A program made the position numbers and the translations under genes. Positions 55,655 to 64,000 of a DNA stretch of 64,000 nucleotides are shown here, one piece after another (position 1 is the stretch's first letter; each line of letters opens with the position of its first letter). The notes beneath the pieces were generated by a model. It was given only the letters and a program-made list of their open reading frames with translations. It searched no databases and was not told the DNA's origin. Source of the DNA: Persicaria tinctoria (lineage: Eukaryota > Streptophyta > Magnoliopsida > Caryophyllales > Polygonaceae); contig JBANSL010000004.1 in the NCBI GenBank assembly GCA_037127255.1, forward strand, positions 4,278,001 to 4,342,000, given 5' to 3'.

Positions 55655-57615
55655 TCATCCTCTATCAAAGGAAATCAATTTCGGTTGCCCTCGGTTGAGC
55701 TTGAGACTGAACAAAGGAGTGCCAACCCTTCTGTTGTAATCCAACTCATACAAGGCTTTCATGCCTATTGCTCTATCCTTATCAATCCCACACTCCATGC
55801 TCACACTGTCATTTGATACACTAAACTGACAGCTCTTTGACCCCCTTGGATCAGCATGATCGTAATTCTTCAAGGAATCACTAAGCCCTGCACACATCAA
55901 AGAAATTCCTGGGTCGAAAACTAAGTTCCCATGTTGAGCACCACCCTTAACCATTGATGCAGCAGCAACAACCAATGATTCCACCTGGGCAGACATTACT
56001 CCAAACACCTTAGGTGCGATCGAATCTCCAAAACTTTCAATTGAGATCACCCTAAAGTTATCGGACCCAAACTTGATTTGCTCAAACGAATTCGTAACAG
56101 ATTCACTCAACCCATTTGATATGTAATCAGAATCAGTAGGTGGACTGAAGTTTACCTTGGACTCGTTCAGTGGCGAAGTCAGCCCGTAACATAGGGCTGG
56201 GCGAGATTTATGCTAAAAATTAAATAATAATCAAACGAGTTTTGCTAAACTTTAAATAAATTTAATTGTGAAGGGTTATGTAAAAAAATTTCAAAGATTT
56301 ATCCATATTATTATAAGTGAATAAAATTTATAATTAGTTACAAAAAAATTCAAGGAAACCTCTAATGAATGAATAAAATAGAATTCAAACAATACTAATT
56401 GAAATTAATTATTCTCAATTTAAAAAGATAATTGAACTTATATATAAAAAGATAGTTAAAAATAAGTGAAGAAAATGTTAAAAGTGAGAATTGAACCTTA
56501 GACTCTCGATAAAGAGGGAAAAGTTCCCTATTTATATTTTACCAATTAGACAAGGTAAACTTTATAATTCATTTTCAAATCTAAATTAATTTAGACATTT
56601 TTATTTTTTACTTTTTACTTTTTATTTTTTTATATAATTAACCTTTCGTATTTTTTTTCCGGGATTGGGGTGGGCTCGCGCTCATACGAGCCCACCCCTA
56701 AATCCGCCAGTGGACTCGTTGGACTCTTGTTTGTTGTTTTCGGGGTTCTCCAAGTTCTTCACCTCGTTTGTCATCACGAACATAGAATGGAATTCGTTAG
56801 AGCTCTCATTGATTTCTGGGTTCGTTTCTTCGATTGAGGATTCAAGCTCATCCCCGTACGCATCCTTTACTTCCTTGACGTCCCCAATTTCTTGACTCAT
56901 GGCTTCGATTTCTAGTGCACTTGATTCGTCGTCGTCCTCCTTTGGGGCGTCCTCCCTTGGGTCTCTTGATTCACCAAGAACACTATCTATCAGTACCTCA
57001 AACTCCTTACCACAACTTCTTGGTGAACCCTGGTTCCCTTGGCTCTTGTCGCCTATAGCTGGGAAGACTTCGATTGCGCTCAGTTCAACACTGAATTCCT
57101 GGATCTTGCTCAATTCTGATTTCGAATCTCCAAGAACCATATCTGAAAACAACTCGGATTTTTGATCAAAACATCTCGGCGAATTCCAACTGAATTGGGC
57201 GTCGTCATCCTCTGTTGGAACCTCTTTGGTTTCTTTGTCCGGAGCTTCCGTCTTTCTCGATCGACCTGTAACTTGGAATCCTTGAAACAGTTCCAATTCG
57301 CACCATAAACCGTATATGCCTCTTCCATTGTAGCAATCGAGTGCCCTAATTGCCGAATCTTTATCCTCGAAGCAAACCCTTGAATGAAACTCTTCTCCAG
57401 ATCTGAAAATTTCCACCGTTTCTATGTTGCCACAAGTAGAGAACACCTCCAACAACACTTCTTTTGAAATTTCGTAGAGATTAAACTTGATCTTGATGAG
57501 GATTGATCGTTCCTCCCGTTCCCCGAGAATCTGAAATTTCTGCTGGACGGAGCTTGCAATTAATCGACGAATCTGTGATTCAGATTGCGCGCCTCTGGTC
57601 GAAGAACCGAAAGGC
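55655..57615 (-). pseudogene. RRM-like, acidic protein ORF inside an LTR element, split by a hAT element
   Basis: From just inside the primer-binding site (TAG at 57616-57618 in this frame) an open frame runs leftwards without an early ATG: SILIKIKFNLYEISKEVLL, EVFSTCGNIETVEIFR, SRVCFEDKDSAIRAL, CYNGRGIYG. These fit an RNA-recognition motif (beta1, alpha1, RNP1-like beta3, alpha2). A long Asp/Glu/Ser-rich stretch follows, with repeated SELFSDMVLGDS and LIDSVLGES units. At 56712 a 545-base hAT element with an 8-base duplication interrupts the frame. The same frame resumes at 56167 (KVNFSPPTDSDYI) and ends at 55655. Known LTR-element Gag proteins do not look like this, so capture of a cellular gene is the simplest reading. 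The lack of a start codon and the insertion make it inactive now. Confidence 0.7.
56168..56712. mobile_element. hAT-type non-autonomous element inside the RRM-like ORF
   Basis: The exact 8-base target duplication gactcgtt lies at 56160-56167 and 56713-56720. Ends are cagtggcgaagtcagccc and, read inward from the right, cactggcggatttaggggtg. The interior is AT-rich without transposase. It has the same superfamily and similar termini as 42169-42521. Confidence 0.92.
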
Positions 57616-58276
57616 TATGATACCACTTGTTAGGACCTTGAGTAATCTTACATGGATGATTGCTTCGAAAGGTAAGAGAAAGAGATGAAAGGGAGATTAG
57701 AAAGAGATCGAGAGGTTGAAGAAGATAAAAGACTGTAATTGATTTCATTCATGCCCTCTTCGGAATACATCTATAGGTATTTATACACTCCAACACCCAA
57801 TTTCTAGTATTTACATATAAACCCCTAATATTGCAATTCCTAACAGCAAACCCCTCTCAAAGTAGAAGCCTTGGGATTATGACAAGGGATATTTTACAAA
57901 CAGTGGTTGACCTTGGAATACAAAGACTACCGATAGAAGGCGATTCCCTTGTAATAATAAACCATTTGAAATTTAACAAGGGATGCCCTCGGGAAATTGA
58001 ATTACTCGTAGACGTAGTTGATATCAAAATATTATTATGAAGTGTGAGAGAAGTCTCCTTCTTTCATGTGTTCCGAGTTAGTATCAGAACGTCAGATAGA
58101 GTTGCACACCTGTGCCGTTCTGTTAGGAGTTTTGATATCTACAATACTCCAAATAATTAAAAAAAAAAAAATGCTACACGGTTAAAACTTACGTAAAACC
58201 GTTTGCAAATGTAAGTTGCCGATTGGGTTGTAGCTGGCTGGCAGAAACGAGTACTGGCTGCTCTGCCTAGCTTTTA

Positions 58277-61156
58277 GAGCTTCTCCAACAGCTTCCCCAA
58301 ATGTTTTTCTAAAATGGGGAATCAATACCAATTTCTCCAAATTATTTTAGACCAAACTCCAAAAGCTTCCTTATAATAGAGAATTTCACCTTCATTTTAT
58401 TTTTTTTAAAAATAATTTATTTAAAATTATTGTACACCATTTGTGATTTTTTTGACTTGTTCACACATAGAATTGGTTTGGTAGCTAGCTAGGATAATTA
58501 ATTGTTGACTTGTTCATAGAGGCAATGGGTTTGGTAGGGATAATTAAAATCTATATTCACAATTGTATGGAATTTTTTTACAGAAAACAACAACACATCT
58601 GCTGTAAATTCACAGCAACTCAACAAGTGCAGCAACTATAGCATGAAAAAAAATTCTGCAGGAAAAAAAAATTCAAATTGTGAAAAGATTGGTTAGTTTA
58701 ACTTGTGATAACCATAAGAATCTTGCCATGGCATGGAATAAATGTTTTTTTTTACAGAAAACAACAACACAGAAACACATAAACTGATGTACATTAACAG
58801 CAAGTGCAGCAATCAGAGAGAAAGGAGATCTTGTTCTCTTTAAACTGAGGTGTTGGAGGAGGCCACTTGTGGAGCTGTTTTGGAGAGATTTAAGCTGATC
58901 ACAATCACCAATAACAGCCACTGTTATAACAAAGTTCATAGCTAACAACCATGACATTGGATCTTATTTTTCATCATAAAAGAGCTAGAAAAAAATCTGA
59001 AAAAACAGTCACTGTTATGACAATGTTCATAGGTAAACACCATGACATTGGAGCTTATTTTTCACCATAAAACTGCTAGAAAAGAGGTGAAAAAACATCC
59101 ATTGTTATGACAAAGGTCATAGCTGAACACCATGACATTGTGTCTTATTTTTCACCATAAAAGTCCTAGAAAAGAGCTGAAAAAACAGCCACTGTTATGA
59201 CAAAGGTCATAGCTGAATACCATGACATTGTATCTTATTTTTTTCACCATAAAAGAGCTAGAAAAGAGCTGAAAAAACAGCTGCTGTCATGAATGAAAAA
59301 ATCATATCATTTAAGCTTATTTTTTACCATAAAAGAGCTAGAAAGGAGCCTGAAAACACCTACTGTCATGACAAAGTTCAAAGAAGCAAAGCCATGATGG
59401 TCACCAGAAACAAGCTACAAAAAGAGTTGTTCAAAGTCCTTTAACACTTCCACAACTGTAAATTATATGGGTGCGTTAATTAAACAAACATACCAGTCTC
59501 CCTTTTGTCCAATGGCTTTTCCCAGCTTCCAAAATGAAGCCCTTTTGTATTCTTTTTATCCTTTCCAGCAACCTCCTGAAAGGCAATCCCATTAACCTCT
59601 TTTGCTCAAAACGGACTACAAAAATCATTAAATTTAAGAGAATTGGATACTATTACAAGTGCAATTCAATTAATTTAGACGATCAAAGGCAAAAGAAAAT
59701 TAAAGTGGTTACATAGTCATATCATATTCATATCTGTAGTTCTGTACAGATTGTCAGATTTCAAGCATGAAATCAAAATCATTAATAAAGCGAATGCTTC
59801 ATTTGGAGGATCTAATCAATAAAAACTGTTTTATATTGTTGGCTGTGAGGATTGACAAATCCCCAAGGGTTTTCTAGGAAGCATAATAAAGCAGGGGGCA
59901 TTCATACGATATGATTGGAAAAAAAAAGACTTACATAGTTCACAGCTGATACTGGCAAGTGGCAACAGGTAGGATTGCGCCTCCTGACATAAACACACAA
60001 AGAAGCATTCTGTTATAGAGAGATTTTTATCATCATTCTTTGAAACAAGGAACTATCTTCTTTTGGTACCTGCATTCCTCAAAAGCTGAAGCAGATGAAG
60101 GGTTGCAAACTTGCATTATATATTTCAAGTGTTAGCATTCTGGATGATTTATTGGCAAAAGCCGAAAGTAATTCTACAAGTAATGACAGTGCCAGTGCAT
60201 ACATAGAAGTATTTTTATAATGCCTGAAAGTTTCATATAATCCAAGTAGCCCTGTTTTATTTTATCCATTTCTGATTGATAGTTCAATACACAACTGATG
60301 TAAATTCAACAACAATACAGCACACCTAAAAAATCAGATTTTCATTCTCTAAAATTAAGATTTATATGATCATATAAATCCAACGGCAATACTGCAGAGC
60401 TGCTGTAAATTCATCAGCAACAACACATCTAACAATCAGTTCCATATTCTCAATAAAATCATATTGTCATTCTCTAAAAAATCAGATTTTCATTCTCTAA
60501 AATTGAGATTTATGTGATTGTTTATAAAATCAGATTGTCATTAAGATTTTCATTCTCTAACAAATCAGAACAATAGAACCATTAACCAGCATTTTCCATT
60601 CTTTTTGTGTTGATTGAGGTTCGTTGCTTGGTTGATGGTGTACTCTTTCAAGGCTGAAATATTTCCATCAGTTCCGATTTGTTGTTCAAAAGAGCATCCC
60701 AATCTGAATTGCTTGGTTATTGAATTCTCAAAAACGTTTTTGAATTGCTTAACAATGAAGGCTCAATTAACTTTGAAATTTCACCAGAGCATGAAAAAAA
60801 TTTCACCAGAGCATGAAAAATGTTCTTTGATTAATTGACCCAACAGAGGTGGAAGAAGAAGAGAAAAATAGTTCAAGAAGGCTCACCTGTAGAAGCAGAG
60901 TCTTCTTTGTTGACAACTTGTCGAGCAGAGCAATCCAAATTCAAAGTCGGTTTTTGAGAGTTGAAAGTGGAAGAACGTGTGAAAAAGGGTTCTCCAAAAA
61001 ATTTAGCGTTGCTCCACATTTGGGGAAGCTACCCTAGTTTTCTCATTCCCACTCTATTTTGGAGAATGGGCTGGGGAAGCTGTTGGACCTGAAAATGGCC
61101 CAAAATCCCCCAAATTCAGAATTTTTTCCAAAATAGAAAACCTCTTGGAGTTGCTC
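58277..61156. mobile_element. 2.9-kb non-autonomous TIR element (PIF/Harbinger-like candidate)
   Basis: TTA lies outside both ends (58274-58276 and 61157-61159). The left end is gagcttctccaacagcttcc and the right end, read inward, is gagcaactccaagaggtttt; a longer second match is ccaacagcttccccaaatg with its inverse near 61010-61090. No transposase or recognisable protein is encoded. The interior has a ~90-base tandem array (58915-59390) and short phrases repeated at 60300-60560. Confidence 0.65.
58915..59390. repeat. ~90-bp minisatellite, about five copies
   Basis: Units start at about 58915, 59006, 59096, 59186, 59278 and (shorter) 59357. Each carries actgttatgacaaagttcat, accatgacattg and cttatttttcaccataaaag. 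Periods are 91, 90, 90, 92 and 79 bases. It lies within the TIR element and is non-coding. Confidence 0.88.
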
Positions 61157-61198
61157 TTACTTTCCCTTGAATTCTTTCTATTCGTTGCTTTTTAAAAT

Positions 61199-61901
61199 GG
61201 GAAAATTACAGAAAACCACCCATTAAATATGGGTGTTTTCACTTAACCACCCCTTAAATTCAAAATTACAGAAAACCACCCTTTAAATGTTATTTGTTTA
61301 TAACTCACCACCCATTCAACTATTTTTGTTACTTTATCATTAAATATATTATATTTTAATATTTTTAAACTCAAATTTGATTGTAAATATATTCAAATTT
61401 TGAATTTAAGGATCCAATTATATTTTAGGGAATTTTGTATTTATTTTTAAAAATAATAATCAATAAAGCCTAGAATTATTATCTTAATTTATGTTTGAAA
61501 ATGTTTATAAATTTTTAAAACATTATGTAAATTACTCTTATTAAAAATATAAATAAATGAGAGTAATTTCCATAATATTTTAAAATTTTATAAACATTTT
61601 CAACCCTAAATTAAGATAATAATTCTAGGCTATATTTATTATTATTTTTTAAAAATAAATAAAATAATCCCTAAAATATGACCGAGCCTTTAAATTCAAA
61701 ATATGAATATATTTACAATCAAATTTGAGTTTAAAAATATTAAAATATAATATATTTAATGATAAATTAAAGAAAATAGTTGAATAGGTGGTGAGTTGTA
61801 AACAAGTAACATTTAAATGGTGGTTTTCTGTAATTTTAAATTTAAGGGGTGGTTAAGTGAAAACACCCATATTTAATGGGTGGTTTTCTGTAATTTTGCC
61901 T
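61199..61901. mobile_element. 703-bp fold-back (near-perfect hairpin) Mutator-like MITE
   Basis: The two halves are inverted copies over almost the whole length, with the centre near 61550. Ends are gggaaaattacagaaaacca and tggttttctgtaattttgcc. The 9-base target duplication ttttaaaat is exact (61190-61198, 61902-61910), which points to the Mutator superfamily. Landmarks such as cctagaattattatcttaat occur on both arms. A transcript would form a hairpin of about 340 base pairs. Confidence 0.9.
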
Positions 61902-61910
61902 TTTAAAATT

Positions 61911-62412
61911 TTTATCATCGCCTAAAGTTGCAACTTTTTTTTTGTTGAAAAAAACAACAACAAATAGGAGGTTGCATTATTCATATTCCCTCCTTTACAA
62001 TGCAGATCATTTCATATTTGTAAATTTGTGTCAAGATATATGCTATTTAATTTAGATTTCTGTTCCATACTATAGATTTATGGTCATAATTTCTAATGTA
62101 CTTTTGTGATATTTTTTAATTTTTTAAAAATGTATATGTGCTGTGAATTCATGCGAGTGAATTCATGCGATTTTTTATATCTTAAAAATCACATTTTAAT
62201 AAATTTAAAAAATATTTTCTAAAACAATCGATATTTTATTTATCTAAAATTTTAAAATGCAATTTTTTAAAGATTTAAATTTATAAATATATCAATATAA
62301 GAGTATAAAATCTAAATTATTTATTTACTTTTTTCAGTGTAAATTTATAAAGTGATGCATTGAGGGGAGGGGGAAAGGTTGTAGAGTTTCCTGACGGAAG
62401 GCCATTAAGGTC
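61911..62412. other. AT-rich spacer
   Basis: No gene was recognised. A direct repeat of tgaattcatgcga occurs at 62145-62172. A purine-rich gaggggagggggaaagg lies at 62361-62377. Confidence 0.35.
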
Positions 62413-62755
62413 AGTTTGGTAAAACAGAGCTGATGAGGTAGCTGAAGCTGATAGGGTAGGTGAAGCTGATGAATTAAGTGTGTTAAATATATTCTAAATT
62501 AGAGTTTTCATAAGCTAGTAGAGTGTTTGGTAATCCAGCCGATAAAGTATCTGATGCAAACTAGCTGATGAGATAGGAAAAAAATAAATAAAATTCTGAA
62601 AAGCTTGGGGTGAGTAGCTGTTGAAAATCCAATTTCAAAAGCTAATTAAATTAAAATCTTATATTTAACTTATTTAAAACTATAAAATATTAAAACCAAA
62701 AACTTTAAAAAGCTACTTGCATTGCCGTTTACTCTAAGACTTGTTGAACAAACAA
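62413..62755. mobile_element. Older relative of the 38.9-kb MITE
   Basis: Shares with 38932-39245 the order: gtttggtaa, gaggtagctgaagctgat, gtgtgttaaatat, gtgtttggtaa, agctgatgaga, tgagtagctg-tgaaaatcc, aattaaaac-ataaaatatta, and a similar right end. The termini are eroded, so borders are approximate. Confidence 0.6.
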
Positions 62756-63059
62756 CATATCTTTGTTCAATATTGGGTCAGCTTATATGGGCCTACAGTC
62801 CTTCTATCAAGTATCAAGGATCTTGATAGGTTGCTTATTGGGCTCGTACTGTGCACTGCAGATCATTATTTCATCTCAATTGTAGTCTATTGAAAATTTC
62901 GGATATATAGGCTCATATATCGCTGATATTTAAAATCTGATACGATAAGAGCATATCGATTAAATCTTATTGGTCAACACGTAAAAATTGATCAACGACA
63001 CTCTTTAGAGATATATCACCGATATATAGTCGATATCCACCCCTTATACTTATTATTTT

Positions 63060-63232
63060 AGAAGCAATGTATTGACACAATTGTGTCACGTTGCCTTCTA
63101 TGAAGCCAAATTTTCAGCCTTTTACCCTACACAAAAAATTAGGAAGTAATGGGATTCAAACCCACAACTCCAAGTCTCTTTTGAAACTCTCCCCACACGG
63201 CCAACCAATTGAGCTATCATGACTTAGTGATC
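63060..63232 (-). mobile_element. tRNA-derived SINE candidate
   Basis: On the minus strand a box A-like TAGCTCAATTGG (about 63213) and a box B-like GGTTTGAATCC (about 63155) are spaced as in tRNA-derived SINEs. A unique body follows, ending near a segment also found at 11754-11793. No clear A or T tail or target duplication was established. Confidence 0.55.
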
Positions 63233-63299
63233 CTAATTAACTACATCTAATATATATATAAATACACAGCTCGCTATATTTTTTTAAAAAAAATTAAAA

Positions 63300-63475
63300 T
63301 AAACGGTTCGATGGTTCGTGTCGGGTATCCGGTAACGAGATTTGCCCGAACCATACACGAACCATTAATTTTCGTGTTTTCACGGTTCGTGTCATTATCG
63401 TGTCGTGTTTTTTCGTGTCATATCGCCCCGGTTTCGTGTCGGGTCAGTCGTGTCGGGTTTTTCTGCACAACCCTA
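63300..63475. repeat. CGTGTCGGGT-rich stretch
   Basis: Repeated words cgtgtcgggt, cgtgtcgtg and cggttcgtgtc occur at 63310-63460. Such strings are typical of plant hAT-type element ends. Borders were not found. Confidence 0.4.
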
Positions 63476-63893
63476 TCCCTCACATCAGCTTCATTGCCGC
63501 TCCACAATCGACATCGCAGTCTCGCTCACATCCGTTCATCTCCCTCGCTCGGATTCGAGGTCGGGGCACCCAGATCCAGAGAAGGTGGAGGTCCCTCGCC
63601 GCGCCGCACCCCCACGGCTTCCCTCGCATCTCCTCTCCGCCGAACCGTCGCTCTACCAAATCCACGACCTCCCTCGCATCTCCTCTCGCCGGACGGTTGC
63701 TCTACTGTCAACCGTAACCGTCGGACCGTCGCTCTACCAGATCCACGGCCTCCCTCGCGTGGATCCAATATGAATTCTTCGCTCGGATTTGCCGCCTGAC
63801 CGTCGCTCTACTAGAACTCCACTCGCCTATTCTCGCCTCGCCGTTGGAATCCTGGACGAGCGGAATCAGTCGGCGCCGGGAGGAGGGCAATTG
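63476..63893 (+). other. Possible non-coding first exon of a gene running off the window
   Basis: C-rich sequence with a repeated unit (accgtcgctctaccaaatcc, about 63650, 63727 and partly 63801) ends in gggcaattg followed by a GTATGC donor-like site at 63894. AT-rich, intron-like sequence follows to the end. The C-rich leader, donor and intron composition resemble the 5' end of a plant gene. The open frames here are in all phases and look like composition effects. Confidence 0.3.
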
Positions 63894-64000
63894 GTATGCA
63901 CCCTTAACGCCATCTTTTTTTTTGTCATTGATCTAGGTTTTAGAAATAACTAGAAAATTCATCAAAAGAGGTATTCACCTTATTCCATTTTCAGTTTTTA

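Larger units (their letters stand above)
54766..57845 (-). mobile_element. Non-autonomous LTR retrotransposon carrying an RRM-like ORF
   Basis: LTRs of 218 bases each lie at 54766-54983 and 57628-57845, with TGTTAGG...CCTAACA ends and about five differences by eye. The target duplication gcaaa is exact (54761-54765, 57846-57850). On the minus strand the 5' LTR is followed after two bases by TGGTATCATAGCC (57613-57625), a primer-binding site of the initiator-Met type with one mismatch. A purine-rich AAGGGAGAGTAA (54984-54995) precedes the 3' LTR. The interior has no reverse transcriptase, integrase or protease. It instead holds a long ORF with an RRM-like segment, so it must be mobilised in trans. 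Confidence 0.93.
54150..58170 (+). mobile_element. Degenerate LINE, split by an LTR element
   Basis: The left part encodes LCDQAAEDESHIFI (zinc-binding region) near 54225 and FKLNFDGSTLSGG near 54650, the start of the RNase H domain. The right part resumes after the LTR element (57846) with SRSLGIMTRDILQTVVDLGI and EGDSLVIINHLKFNKGCP, then REVSFFHVFRVSIRTSDRVAHL. It ends in a run of A at 58158-58170. Stops occur throughout. The 5' border is unknown. Confidence 0.75.

Noticed and set aside
58915..59390. CRISPR-like array
   Set aside because: Units of about 90 bases repeat whole with no repeat-spacer pattern; it is a minisatellite in plant DNA.
63311..63799. 162-codon plus ORF and overlapping ORFs near the right end
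   Set aside because: All six frames are open through C/G-rich repeated sequence; better explained as leader or element sequence.

Overview
The window is nuclear DNA of an angiosperm, most likely a eudicot. It holds spliced plant genes (casein-kinase-like MLK, chromomethylase, PPR), plant transposon families (CACTA, Ty1/copia, L1-like LINE, hAT, Stowaway, Mutator-like), AT-rich spacers, and no bacterial or organellar signature. I could not name the species.

Layout. 0-5.8 kb: repetitive flank, an AT-rich block, a decayed CACTA transposase and a Stowaway MITE. 6.0-9.7 kb: a 5'-truncated copia element on the minus strand. 9.7-11.7 kb: fragments of a TRF4/5-like poly(A) polymerase and of a PPR gene. 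12.6-14.1 kb: a broken LRR receptor-like protein gene. 14.6-19.6 kb: an intact 16-exon MLK/PPK-type kinase gene (minus) with a LINE fragment in its last intron. 20-26 kb: LINE RNase H debris split by a hAT element, then a family of diverged repeats and a solo LTR with a visible empty site. 26.5-32.5 kb: a complete 21-exon chromomethylase gene (CMT3-like), with a Stowaway MITE just upstream. 33.4-36.0 kb: a divergent pair, a 64-residue protein (minus) and a two-exon PPR protein (plus). 37 kb: an intronless three-helix membrane protein. 37.7-42.5 kb: MITEs and a fold-back element. 43-52.9 kb: a gag-only copia remnant hit by a LINE, a non-autonomous Mutator-like element with two tRNA-like sequences, and a nearly complete copia element. 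54-58.2 kb: a triple nest, a LINE split by an LTR element carrying an RRM-like ORF, which is itself split by a hAT element. 58.3-61.9 kb: a 2.9-kb TIR element with a 90-bp tandem repeat and a 703-bp hairpin. The right end holds a SINE-like sequence and a possible first exon of a gene running off the window.

The genes that look functional are the kinase, the chromomethylase, the PPR protein, the 64-residue protein and the membrane protein. For the kinase and the chromomethylase, joining exons at canonical GT/AG sites gave an uninterrupted frame (694 and 847 codons). The chromomethylase maintains CHG methylation that silences elements like those around it, but no direct link between these particular loci can be read from the sequence. 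Element boundaries supported by target-site duplications are given exactly; others are approximate.
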